Below, piece after piece: positions 23,601 to 35,710 of a stretch of 64,000 nt of DNA; position 1 is the stretch's first letter, and the number at the start of each line of letters is the position of its first letter. A model generated the notes under the pieces. That model was not told the origin of the DNA and ran no database searches. It saw nothing but the letters and a program-made list of their open reading frames with translations. The translations under genes were made by a program, and so were the position numbers. Source of the stretch: Anthoceros angustus (Eukaryota; Streptophyta; Anthocerotopsida; Anthocerotales; Anthocerotaceae); assembly GCA_010909165.1 (NCBI GenBank), contig MU008171.1:186001-250000 (forward strand), given 5' to 3'.

Positions 23601-26600
23601 CCCGGTCCGCTTGCATCCACCGCCCCATCGTCATCTTCCACGTCTTCGCTGCCGGGCTCGGATATGATCCACCCTCGGGCCATCGCCAATGCCATCGCCA
23701 AACCCCTCATTGTCCCGGTCCCCACCCGCATCCTCATCTTCGCCTTCGCTTGCCAGAGAGGTTAGGGTGACATCATCGCAGCGGCCATGGGCTAGGAAAA
23801 ACCCGCTGCGGAGTGTGGCGGACTGTTTGACTTGCACCGGACGTCCGTGGCTGCAACCCCTCTTACCAGAAGCTTTCATTTCGCAAACTAGTCAAACGTG
23901 TCCATGGAATTATATTTTGTGCCACCACCTTTTGTTGCGCTTTCACTGGGCGATCATGCATACTGCATGGCGGTTGCCAACGACCGCCTCGCAGTGATGG
24001 ATTTGCTCGATCCCATTCCGCACTAGGAGTTGCCATTTGATTTCCACTGCGCAGATGCCATGCTAGGGGCCTTCTCGCAACAAGATGCCCTTTCGATGTA
24101 AGCAATGCATCATCCGCACACCTTCTAAACATTGCGCAAAGCCTTGTGGAAGACACGATGTCCATCACCGTGTCGCAATGCCTCCAAAAGTTCTTGCCTT
24201 TTCCGTTGGCACGCAATGTCAAAGTTCTTCACCGCAAAGACCGTATACTCTAATCCATTGCGGGTCCGACGAAGAGGCTCCTTGTGCTTGAGGATCAGAA
24301 TATGACGTACACCGCTCATCCTTCATCGATCGCGAAAACAATCGCTCCCGCACATTTCTTTTGGCTGGTGTGGTTCGCATCCTCCATCGACACATACAAG
24401 AAGAGCAAGTCTTGATTGGCCGTTGCACCGTCCAACTTCTCTTTGTAATGTCAAATGGCGAGATCATCTTGTACATCCGTGGATCAAGTCAATATCGGAC
24501 CGCTTGTAAGGACTCGGAAAGATGCCTTGGTCGGGATGCTCTTGTGGAAAGACCCGCATGTGGCGCAGCTTGAGTTGTCCTTGGAGTCCGGCCGGGTCTC
24601 GGGCTCCGCCTGCTCAAGGCCCGTGAGTCTCCCTTCCGTCGCCTTTTTTTCTCCACCGGAGGCTGCGATTTGTTGGAGTCATTCTTCCGCTCGAGCCCTT
24701 GGAGGAGCCATCAGATGCAACTATGAAAGAAGTGAGATCACGTAAGTGTTTAGATTGTTAAAAGTCGATACTGCATGAGCCGCAACTTCTCGAACACGGG
24801 ACAGCCTGCGTGTGGAGTTGACAGGTTGATGCTCTGCACGACTAGCCCAAAACTGCACGCCGCCGATGAGGAGGTCGCGTGTCTCGACATCTGCAGCTGC
24901 CCGCCGCCGATGGACAAAGTGCGGGTGAGTGTGAGAACGACCTGCTTTTCTCCGGCAATCTCTTGCTTTTCCCACACATAAGCTAGATGGAAATACACAT
25001 CTTCCCGCCAAAGCGAGAATGAATCTATACCATCCGAAGGGAAGGTGGGGTGCGTCATGAAGGAAGACACAGGCAAGGCGCTCAGAATCAAGCAACTCCT
25101 TAAATGCTTTGTCATGACCGTGTTTTGCCATTGTCCCGCTAATGTGGCAATGCAAATTTGAGCATATTCTAAGGTATATGCTAGTTATGCCACGGCTAAA
25201 ATAGTGTTCGGTGGCATAACGATGGGCACCTAGAGTGATTCAAAGATCCACCGACTAGCTAGACATGCCCGCCGCTTCCTACCGGCAAAGTGGGCACATC
25301 GACTTCATTGCCGATTTAGTGCGAAGGCTTATTTCGCACCAAGCCCGCGAATTGTATCGAGTCTTGCATCCACTTCTCATCCACCTTGCGCATCCCTCCT
25401 CCTCCTCACTGGACGCCACACGCCTCCGTGAGAGCAATGGCCAACGACAGCGGACGGCGTGTTCGATTTTGCAAATTTCGTGCCGCGGTCGATGCATGTC
25501 ATTCCGAACTGGTGGCCATGAGTCCGACGACTCAATTGTTGATCTCGATGTATGCCCGCACAACCCCGTCGTAGTTTTAGAGGATGATTGGCTATGGCGG
25601 CCGCCGATGTGCATAGTCCTTGAAGAGACACGTGAAAGTGCATTTCACAACGGTGGAGAGCGACGGCGCGTGTTCCGGATATGGAGGGGGAACGGAGGAT
25701 ATGGTTGCCGCCGATGGGGACCTTTTTCCGACGATCCTACGATGCGAGGCGGAGAGGATCGCACAAGAGGAGCTCGTGGCAGATTTAACCGGATGTCCGG
25801 TGCTCGACGCAGACGCCGCGACGCAGGCCGACTGCATGCCACCACGAGGCGACTGCACCATCCATCCGGACTTCTTCGATCACTGGCGGCGCATCGCGAA
25901 GATGTGGCGCATTTGGGCGTAAACCGGATAACACCGGACGCCCGGCGACAAGGTCGGCCCTCCGGCGGATGTCGGGTCTCCTGAATACTATCGAGAATGT
26001 GCTACACTGTGCAGGAACACCGGGCAAGACTCGATGTGGAGAGTGTTGCGAGTCTCCGGACTTTGGTGAGAAGATCACAAGATTGTTGATTTTGGGCTTG
26101 GCTTGAAACAATATCGCACGCGGGTGATGGCGGAGTTGCAAGTACCGGGAGTCGCCCAAGAGCTAATGTGGTCCGTGGTCCCGGATCTTTGTTTGGTGAT
26201 TGTGATGCCATCCGGTTGAGTTGCTCGAGATGATGCCTCGCACATCCGCCAAAAGGTGAGGATTTGCTGCAACGACGCTGACGCTGCGCGAAAGTACCTC
26301 CGAGCTAGAATGGATTTGGTCTTAGAGAAGCATTGTTCCAGTGCCAAGCGATTTAAAGTTGTTGTGACAAAAATGTTTAGAGCGTGTTGGCCATTCAAAT
26401 TGAAGGTGATTCGTAGCATTCTTCCGCATGACAAAAGGAGAGGGAACATTTGCAAGACCATCCGGATCCGATCAAGACGAAGAGGAGTTGTTGCCCATAG
26501 TATGGATAAACCGGATTCCACATGGGAAGAAACAGTGTGTGTGAGGGCTTTCCGTCGCATTGGGTCACTAAGATACAAGAATGCGCAAACCGGGTAGTGA

Positions 26601-29600
26601 AAAATGTTAGATGGACCGTAGGCTACGGTCGCAGCAGCCAACGCCATATGGATTACACGTCATGTGGATGGACGTTTTCTTCAAAGGTCGTGGAAAGATC
26701 GCCGAATCGGAAGTCTTCAACTTGCCGACTGACACTAAAGAGGAGATCTTCATTGAGTATGCCAGTGCAGATCGCAGCTCCCACGCTTGTTCTGCCTACT
26801 TTTGCAAGCTTTGGATGAAGTATTTCGTTAAAATACCACGGCAACGGTTTTGATCTGTCATGCGATGACCTAAAGAGGAAAATAAAAGGCGGGGTCGGAC
26901 CACGTACAAGGTGAGATGGCGGTCCTTATTCCAGCGGTCACCGGATGTCCCACAACGAACTGGCGCAACCCCATGGCCTCACACCTTTTCTTGCGAATGA
27001 AGGCGGGCTTGAAACAAACTGTGCACATTGTCGACGCCTTATTGTTGCAGGCACAAGAATGTGGAGCCGAGTCCACAGAGAACAATGTATGAGCGCACAA
27101 ATGTGCACAAGTGCGTGGCTAAGTTCATTGGTATTGCCATAGATGGTATGGACCAAAAAACAGAGTTGCCCCATTACCGCAGATTGCCAAAGACGGTTGA
27201 TTGGAGCCCTTGTCGGGCTTCACGTTCTAGGTGTGCTGGTGTTCAACTACTTGGTGCGCACTGAGTGTATTTGAGTTTCGAATGTGAGAAATGATCCGAA
27301 TGGAATCAGAGCCGTGATTCAAAGAGATGTTATCAATACCGAGGCCGCCCCTATTCTATACTTGCGGATGGACAACACTGCTCAAAACAAGAATGTGGAG
27401 GTATTGGCATATCCGTCCATGCTTGTGGCGAAAGGTATCTTCAAAAATCAAGGTGGGGTTTCTTCTTGTTGGCCATACCCACGATCGATTGACCAAATGT
27501 TTTCGAGGTTCTCGGTTGTGCTAGGGTTGAAGGATGCTTTCACACGCCTCAAATGATAGGGTTGCCGGAGCGGGCGACACCCCATCACCGCAGATTCATC
27601 TTGAAGGAGGTGCGGACTTCAAGACCTATCTATGAAGGGGATCTGCAACGATGACTTGCATAATCACGCCAACACCGTTCAAAATAACAAGGAGAAGTCG
27701 CTATCGAGAGGACGGATGTGCTAAGATGCAAGGAGTTTTCAAGTTCGATCGGTCACCGGAGGGTGGTGTGCGCTATTACGCTCAGGGTGCCACCACGGGT
27801 GATTGTGGCACTCCATTGTTGCCGTTGGTCCCATCACATGCCCAAGGTAAAGGAAAGGGACAAGCAAAGCGGAAGGATGCCCCGATGTCCGGTCAATGAC
27901 GATAGTCTCAAGGCTGGCGGTAGTGGTAGTGTAGTGGCGGAGTCCATGAAGTAAAAGCGGGCCTAGAACGCACCGTGACATATGAATGTGGAGCAACTAT
28001 CATGGTGGGATACGCTCGATGAACAGTAGCAATAGCCGAGAGACTAGCACCGGCATTCCATTCCGTTGGAGAGAATGGTCTTGGTACACTCGCGATGAAG
28101 AAAACGAGGTACCACCAGACCCTCCAGACTCAACTTTGGTTGATCCCGCAATGGCGACGGATTTTTGGACATGGTCGGAGGTGTACAGGGCACATGGGCG
28201 GAGGGAGGGCAAGGGCGAGGCTGTCGAGGTTGTGTGAAGGAGATTGAGGAGGGAATGATGGCCGGCCTGCCGGGATGATCCAGGGCGACCATTCGCTCGC
28301 AAAAGTGGTGGAGGTGGACCATGATGTCAGTCCCTTTCATGATAGTTCATTGGTGGCGGACAGAGAACAATGATGCATTCGAGGGAAGGTACATGGAGGA
28401 GTTTGTGATACGGAAGCGCCCACCGTCGAGGGAAAAAGTGCGGCGATCAAAGAATGGAGGCAGAGGCGGAGAAGCATTTGCAAAGCCTCAACTTCCCGAG
28501 ACAAATGTGCTGGCCTATGATTTCATGACAAGGAACAAGACGCTGGAGGACGACAATGAAGGAAAGACCAAAGTCTTTGAGTTGCGGTCGAGCCGATGAA
28601 CCGGCGAGACTTCCGCCACCGACACGAATGTCATGCCCAAGACATGATTGACTCCTAAGACCTCGACAATGTGGAATCAACGGATGAGTCCACGACGTGG
28701 TGGTGGACCACCGGATGGTCCGGACTGGAGAGGAGCCGTAGGGCAACCTAATATTGTCAACTTTCCGCCTTGTACCAGACGTTATGTCCCCTCGGGCTTG
28801 AATGCGTGATTGTTTTCGCCTTTTCGTGGAAAGGTTTAACGACTTGCCATCGGCATCATCTCGCTTGTAGGAAGTTGACGTGATAATGTCCGGAGCATGT
28901 AACGGCGACTATGTCGAAACCGATCCCAGCAATGTGGTGCTCTAATTTTCTAACAATGTTCGTGGTTTTGTCCGATTGAGAGTAGCAGCCGCGAGGTTTC
29001 AATGGTGATCATGCGTCATCTATGTTCGACCTTGCGGTGTGGCGAAGTGTTCCCGAGGATGGTCACGCCAGGATGTCCGTGGCAAGGTATGTATGCCGCA
29101 GCAAGTGCGCAATGTTTGTTTTTCGGTTCTAGTTCCGGGACCGCCTAATGACTATGGGGTGGAACGGACGGGGTCCAGCCTCGTGGGCGCTCAGCGAACG
29201 GACGCACACCAAAGGAAACGTGAGTACCAAGACGGGCTCAAAACGGCGTCCTCCACTGCTTCCACCGCCAGAGGTTGTCTTCCACCTCCTTTGTGGTTTG
29301 TGCACGCCATCCATCCCTCCTCCGCGGAGAGCCGTCCTCACGCCATGCTCCTCCACCTCCTTCCGCCTCGACTTGTCCGGGTTTTGCCTGCTTGTTCCGC
29401 CTCCTCCTTACGCCCCATCCATCCAACCTTCCTTCCCTAACTCACTGCTTGCAGCCCTTCCGGATGAGGACTCGCAGAGGTGGCTACGAGTCACCACCTC
29501 GTATCACAAGGGAGGATGTGGAGGCAAAGCGAGCGAAGGCGGAGAAGGATGGAAGTTGCCCATCCAGGACTTGTGTGGAGGCCATTTGGGTCTCCAACAG

Positions 29601-30957
29601 TGCAAAGGGGAAAAAGACGATGTGGCCATCTCCTTCCATGCAGAGGGTGGCGGTGGCATCGTAGATTTTCCAGATCTTTGCGGTAGGAAAAGCCCGGAAG
29701 AGGACTATAGGATAGCGAAGGAGGGGTTCCCGGAGGCGAAACGAAGGGTGCAGCAACTCCAGCATGGCCGCAGAGGAAGGAGGGGTGAAGGAAGAGCTCG
29801 AGGACTGTCCCGGTCCCAAAGAATTGTTTAGAGCTTCCGTGACCTTGCATGCCGTGAGTCCATGCAATTACGCGAATGAAGGTTGCCGCAGAGGAGGCCA
29901 CGACCGGGAGCGGGAGCTGGGTGGAAGTGAAGGAGGAGGCGGTAAGCACTTACCTCTACCTTTTCGCTTGAGAGTTGAGCATGGTTGTCGCTGCATGCAC
30001 TAACGGGCTGTTCATTGTGGCGTAGACAGGCTGATGGGGACACCCTTGGCAAAACCGGAGGAGCACTTGGAGATAGGAGCGTGAAGTGGGTTACCTAGGT
30101 TTTTTTTGCAAGCGATCAGACTAGAAGCGGGGCGGAGGGGAAGAGAAAGGGAGGGAGAGGGGTTGGATGCTTCGTAGCTTTCTCGTGGCTTCACCGGGTC
30201 GAGTTGGGGACGGCAATCACATGATTTTGTGTATGTCAAGTTTTAGCGTCGATGTGCAAGCCATGGTCCGCCAAGTGTGAAGCGGAAACGGGGTTTGAGT
30301 TTGGGGAATGCCTCGATTCGGAATGTTTTGTCACACGGACAGTGGCTATGAGCCAACGGTCAATGTCACATGGCATGGACTAGAGGCGGTTACATGTGAA
30401 CTACACCATATCGGTTTTCCAATACTTTATTAGCGAGAAATGTATTCATCAAGATATACTTTGTACCTTGGGGATGTATATTTGAATAATATTATTCCAT
30501 GTATTTTACATGAATAACCCTAAGGCCCACAAACAAAGTGAGCCCGCTAGTGATGCATTCTCATCCAATTGTGTAACATGACTACACTTTTCCATATGCC
30601 GCCAAAGGTAAAAGGTAGCTTTGGTCGTAATGTATCCCAAAAGTGACACGATTGAAATAAAGCCTAAATAAATGTTCTAGTCTGCACGCCATAAATTTAT
30701 AAGGATCTCTACTTTTTCTCCCCGAATGCCTCTTTTGTTTAACCATGAGACATCGAGGTGTGGAAATATTGCCAATAAATTTCAAGTTTTGATGAAGTGG
30801 AATGGGTTTGGGTGTCATGTGAGTTGTATTTTTAGCAGCCGTTTCCCACAAACCCTCAAAATCAACGTTCCGAGTTTTCTTAAGTGCAAATTTTGATGAC
30901 ATATTTGGCCCGTCTCCGGAAAGTGGAGTGTGTCACTAGCCCTAAGGAGACCTTGTT
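17660..30957. mobile_element. 13.3-kb TIR DNA transposon with DUF7869-type transposase remnant
   Basis: The termini are 26-bp inverted repeats with two mismatches: AACAAGGTCTCCTTAGG then (A)CTGGTGAC at 17660-17685, and its reverse complement at 30932-30957. Outside them copy A continues on both sides: left GAAGCCTCC, right CTCCTCCGTCGGCG, against GAAGCCTCCGCCGGCG in copy B. CCTCC is repeated across the junction, consistent with a target duplication of about 5 bp, though two extra bases on the right leave its exact length open. Inside are broken frames on both strands; the only recognised one is the DUF7869-type region at 26.7-27.6 kb. GC-rich CGGACGTCCG palindromes recur between 22.1 and 23.9 kb. 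The element looks old and inactive. Confidence 0.7.
26680..27557 (+). pseudogene. DUF7869 / RNase H-like transposase remnant, frameshifted
   Basis: Pieces of one protein lie in order in shifting plus-strand frames: SEVFNLPTDTKEEIFIEYA (about 26707-26763), FIGIAIDGMDQKTELPHYRR (about 27124-27186), LYLRMDNTAQNKNVEVLAYP (from about 27358), GIFK, VGFLLVGHTHD, then IDQMFSRFS in the next frame near 27490. The IDGMDQ...LP, MDN..QNKN and GHTHxxIDQxFS signatures are those I know from the DUF7869 domain, found in plant, oomycete and animal mobile elements. The acidic residues of IDGMDQ and MDN are likely the metal-binding residues of an RNase H-like fold (inference). Multiple frameshifts make it non-functional. 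Confidence 0.65.
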
Positions 30958-31644
30958 CTCCTCCGTCGGCGTTATCGCAGTTTTTAATTCATGTGTGGGG
31001 GCACGCGAACCTCCTGAAGGAGGGTGAAGAGGAACGCGCACTCCGGAAAGGGCTGGCCGCCTACCGGAGGCGGGAGGCGGGAGGCCTGCCCACCGGAGCA
31101 AGAGGGTCCGGAGGAAGAGGACAAGGGAATCCTGCACTCCATACGTCTGAGCGGACCCTCGCCACCGAGGGAAGTGTGGAGGACATCCCCGCTTCCTCCT
31201 CCGGTGCCCCACCGGAGCAGAAGAGGCGGCCCTGTGGAGGTGGAGGCGGCCCAGCCCGATGCACTGTACAAGAACGATTTAGCCCGAGCTCTTGACTCGC
31301 TGGGGACCAAGAGGCGAAGACGTGCCAATTCAACGCAAAGACCTGTGACGGCGCCTGCGTTTCGCTCGCCAACGGAGTGGCAAGAAGCCGAGGAGGCGAC
31401 GAGGCGAAAGTGGACGCTTCCATGGGAGGCCACCGCAAGCACTCCCCACCTGAGCGTCCTGCCTCCGACCGGGAGAGGTAAAGGGTCACCTCGAACCCTC
31501 ACCCTCCGAGCCCTGTGAGAAAGAGGGCGAATAAGGAATTGGCGCCAAGAGGGCCAAGGAGGCTCCGGACTAAAGACTCGTGACCCGAGGGTCCCGATTA
31601 GGTCCGAGAGCCCACGACTCGCCCGGACCGCGGTATGGAGGTCC

Positions 31645-32190
31645 TTGGCGATCGAGAGATGCCCGCCCCACGGACTTCTTGGGGGCCTCACCTGGCAGTG
31701 GAAGAGACACGGCGGTCCTGCTACCGCATGGACGATATGCCTGGGGTCTGGACGGCCGAGAAGACCTGTGGAGGTGGAGGCAACAAGGAGGCGCATGGTG
31801 CTCCTCCAGGAGCAGGTGGAGGCGGCCCAGGAGGCGAGGAAGAAGGCGGAAGCCCTCGGCCGCATCGAGGAGGGAAAGCGCCGGGAGGCAGAAAGGGAAG
31901 TCTGGTCCATTCGACAGGATCGGGCTAAGTTTCTTCAGCTGGGCGAGCAGCTGAAGCAGGCACAGGAGGCCCAAGCACGGGCAGAGGACCTCTGCAGGCG
32001 GCGGGAGGTGGCGCAGAAGGAGGCAGAGGAGGGACGTAGGCAGGCGGAGAACGCCCGCGACTTGGCCGAGGTGGCTCGGCGAGCCCAACATCAGACCAGC
32101 GAGGCTCAGCTGAAGGCAGCGCGAGAAGCGGAAGCCGCGGCGAAGGTCGACCGGGATCACTATCGACGTGATCGGAACCGTGCCGGGTAG
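31645..32190 (+). pseudogene. Gag-like coiled-coil frame in copy A
   Basis: A 181-codon open frame is rich in Ala, Glu, Arg and Gln with heptad spacing (for example KQAQEAQARAEDLCRRREVA), giving a strong predicted coiled coil. Such frames are common in gag regions of plant LTR retroelements but are not diagnostic. The same block in copy B (46145-46600) has many short indels and no long coiled-coil frame. No protease, reverse transcriptase or integrase motif follows. Confidence 0.45.
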
Positions 32191-33239
32191 GTAGCCGCTA
32201 ACGTGAAGGCCGGCCGCCAGCGAGGAGCAAGCACGGTCGAGCCGTGAGGAGGAGCCGGAGGTCGCACCGGAAATAGGGGACCTCGTGGTGCACCGCAAGA
32301 GCGGCGAGGGAGGAAGGACCCGGAGGCAAGGATACCTTGAGTCGCAACCAAGACGACGGAAAAGCAGGGGTTCTCAACGAGAATCCAAGACTTCGAAAGG
32401 AGATAGAGCGCCCACGCTTGAAGACGGAGGAGAATAGGCGACGGCCCAAGGAGTTCGACGCGAGGCCGCAGCAGAGGTGGAGGAAGCTGTGAGTCGGGGA
32501 TACCGCCCGCCCGAGAAGGAAGGGCGACTCCGGAAAGGATGAACGGAGGGAAGAAGGCGGAGGAGGAGCAGAGGTCGCCCGTCCGGCTATGGGAAGTGAG
32601 GGTGAGCTCACCATGGCGCAAATCAAGTGAGCAAGAACGAAAGGGAGGAGGAGAACGCCGAGCAGCCAAGGCCGCAGGAGGTCTCTGAGGCCGCCTTGGT
32701 GGCATCGAGGAGTCCGCCCGCTGGGCTTGGTAAGCGCAACGAGACGGCCCAGCCGACAACATGCCCAACCGAGCACCTCCGTGGTGGAGGGAATACGTGC
32801 CCGGCCCATGTGGAGGAGGCAATTCAACAAGTCGATTCCGACTTTGCCTACTACCACGCAGAAGCCTCAAGGCTCGAGGTCTTGCGCCACCCCCAGGCAG
32901 TGGGGCGGACTTTAAGGGCTGGAAGGAGGAGCGAGGGAGGAAGGACCCGGGGACAGCACAGCCACGGGGACCCTAGGCGCGCTGTTTGACGACAACAGCA
33001 GCAGCGGCGAGGGAGAGCAACGGGAGGAGCCGGACGCAGGAAGGGTCACTGCGCCGGAGGTAAGCACTCTGCACCTCCGCACGGAAGGAAGGGGGGAGGG
33101 CCCTGGGGAGGCCGTGGAAGGGGCGCAACCGGGAACCCGGGAACCACGGAAGGCCTGGGCAGAGCCGTGATAAGCCCGGCGAGGAGGCAAAACCAGAGTC
33201 CGTGGGTCCGACTTTGTCCGACTCAAGAAAGGCCGACTC

Positions 33240-33480
33240 AAGTCCGCCCTCAAGGAGGATCCGGACTTAGAGGTCAGACTCTAGTGACAGGACGGACCCC
33301 GAGGTCCGGACCTCAGAGGGAAGGTTGGGCCCAAAAGACCGGACACCGGAGGCAAGTCCGGACCTCGAGGTCCGAACTCCAGAAAGAAGGCCGGACACAG
33401 AGGACCGGACCCCAGAGGGAAGGCCGGACCTAGAGGTCCGGACTCCGGAGTCGAGACGGGCCCCGAGGTCCACTGTGGAG
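33240..33480. repeat. Array of GGTCCGGACC-type palindromes
   Basis: Words of the form AGGTCCGGAC or ACCGGACC recur about every 20-30 bp. Two are perfect palindromes: GAGGTCCGGACCTC at 33301-33314 and CGGACCTCGAGGTCCG at 33359-33374. The matching stretch of copy B is 47680-47905 but is eroded. Confidence 0.65.
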
Positions 33481-34450
33481 AGGAGCCACCATCACCCCGG
33501 CAGATCCATCTCTTGGAGGGCCCGCCAGAGAGATAAGAGAGGAGGGGGAGGAGGACTTAGTGGTGACCGCTGTCGCCGCCGCCGTAGCGCAGCCTGCACC
33601 GGGAGAGGTAGGGGTCCCGCCTCGCGGATCATCCGATTGCGCGCCGCCGTGGCTCGCCTGGGCCACAAGAAAATCGGGGCCATCCCACACCACCGATGGC
33701 GAGATAGGAGGAATAAGGAGAATAGTAGGCGGCCGATTAGCGCACGAGCTGGCCCTCACCGTAATAGGTGTAATAAAGGCGCCGACCTTCGCGAGTATAA
33801 GAGGGCCGAGGCCGCCCGAGTAAAGTATCTTTCTCTTGGTGTTGATGCCGCTGCTCCGCTGCCCTTGGGTGCCTTCTTGTTAACGCGAGTCCCGAGTCAT
33901 CGAAGCCAAATGAGAGACTGATCAAGGTCTTGGTGACGGACCCTAACGTGTGGTGGTGTGTGCAGGGAATAGCGCCTAGGGACCCTTGCTCGTCCAGAGC
34001 AGTGGCCCAGCGTTGGACGGACCGGAACGTGTGATCCGGAGGAACTCCGGGAGGGCGTGCAGAGCCCGGACGGAGAGGCCCGGCAGAGCAACGGAGGAGG
34101 TCCGGACCGCATAGCCACCCGCGCTTTTCCCAAGGATGGTGAGAGTAGTGAGAGTGGTAAGAGGAATGGACTAGAGGGTTGAGTGACGAACTTGAACGAC
34201 ACGGACGCGAACGGGTCCTTAAACGTTTGGCCGCACCGGGCCTGTCGGTGAGCGTTGCGGGTAGTTAGGCTTAAAACGATGAATAGGTGTATTGAGACTG
34301 AACCGATACTAAGTGAGGGACGAAACGATTGAAACGAGGCAAACGGAGCCCATCATTCTCTTGGGAGAGGACTCCTTACTACAACGACACGGGATTGTGC
34401 GCGCCCGGCTGGCCATCAGCGAAAGTCGCACCACAGGAAGTCACAGAGAG

Positions 34451-35710
34451 ACACATCTACATCTGAAGTGGCATCTGCCTTTTTCTTAGTATTTTTCACG
34501 AAAAAGTTTAACCGATTAGGTATTTATAACAATTTACTGTATACTGATTACAAAATTGGAGCCAAAATTGGGCCTTCATTGGGTTTGAGGAACCGGGGTC
34601 AGGAAGAAAATCTTCTATCTGCCCCCTCTCTAACGCGGCCCGAGCAATCTATCTGCCCCCTCTCTAACGCGGCCCGAGCAATCTTAATGAAACTAACCTC
34701 CAATCTACGCAGAGGTCGAAGGAGCACATCTAGACCAACGCGCCTATGATTCTCTTTTTCTTAGTGCTTGGACATTCCAAGATTTATCCATTCTACTTGA
34801 AGGCAGCTGAAGCCATGCATAGGCCCGCAACTTCAAGGCAGTCAGGATTTTATTTTGCAGAAACGGGTCCTAAAGTAACACCCCCTTTCCAGCGAGGGGG
34901 AGGCAATCACGCAATTAGCGGCAATAACATCACTAGACACCAGCACTAGGCCTCCAAGTAGCCCAACATCCTTCCATGGGACGACTCGCAGTCAGCATCT
35001 CTGCCGCTGCTCTTTATTCCAACAAGAGTCAACAAGAATACATGAGAGATCAGATATAGCTCCCCATCTTTTCCTAAGCTAGGAGCTTAGCTCTCTCCCC
35101 TCGGTCTCCTCCTCAACAACTCTCCTCTAGCACACTCACACTCTAGGCTCCCAAAGCCTGTAGGCATCTCAGTCCTATCCTTACAAGAGTGTAGCCCCAA
35201 GTGCTAGGATCCTCCTAGACATGCTCACACTCTAGGCTCCCAAAGCCTATAGGCACCCTAGTCCTACTCTCACGAGTGTGGCTCCAAATGCTAGGATCAT
35301 AGGATGATCATCTTTAGGGCTAGCCTTATCTCCTTTTATAGGTAGGCTTACATTATTCCCAAAGTAACTGACTAAAGCAGACTATCTTCCTTTAAACCCT
35401 AAGCTAAGCCTTACCACCACTACTTACAACTTACTAAACTAGATTCAGAACTGCATCCTTTCATACAAAGCTTCTTACTCCTAAAATCTTTTCGCCGAAG
35501 AAATAAGATAAAATCAGATTTAATGTCCAAACAAAAAGGTATTCCAACAACTTGACCCGCAGGCGGGAAACAAATGACTCACCGTCGTTGAAAATATATA
35601 TAGTCTAGGTAACGAATGGAAAAGCAGAACGAGAAGACGAGACAAAACATTCTACTCGTAAGCAGACGGTAGGGAAAGGGCGCTTCTGTGACCCGATTGC
35701 CTGTCGCGCC
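34451..35710. other. Repeat-rich spacer upstream of the helicase gene
   Basis: No gene is visible. A 37-bp unit (ATCTGCCCCCTCTCTAACG...) is tandemly doubled at about 34617-34690. A second doublet of about 85-90 bp, starting CACACTCTAGGCTCCCAAAG, occupies about 35125-35300. TCCTAAAGTAACA followed by CCCCCTTT at 34868-34888 looks, on the minus strand, like a polypurine tract plus LTR start (AAAGGGGG|TGTTACTTTAGGA), so part of this may be a solo LTR. The last 150 bp should hold the helicase promoter. Confidence 0.45.

Larger units (their letters stand above)
30958..34450 (+). mobile_element. Retroelement-like sequence copy A, 3' segment
   Basis: This segment aligns with about 45460-48828 of copy B, from AATTCATGTG (30987; 45478) to the shared end CGAAAGTCGC(A/G)CCACA. 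It contains a gag-like coiled-coil frame (31645-32190), a palindrome-rich array (33240-33480), and a promoter/polyadenylation-like block (about 33765-33830) with TAATAAAGGCGCC then GAGTATAAGAGGG. That block looks like a retroelement U3/R region, but no second long terminal repeat is found at the 5' side. Confidence 0.6.

Noticed and set aside
33325-33921. 198-codon Arg/Pro-rich frame in copy A
   Set aside because: It arises from the palindrome array and GC-rich repeat DNA and has no counterpart frame in copy B.
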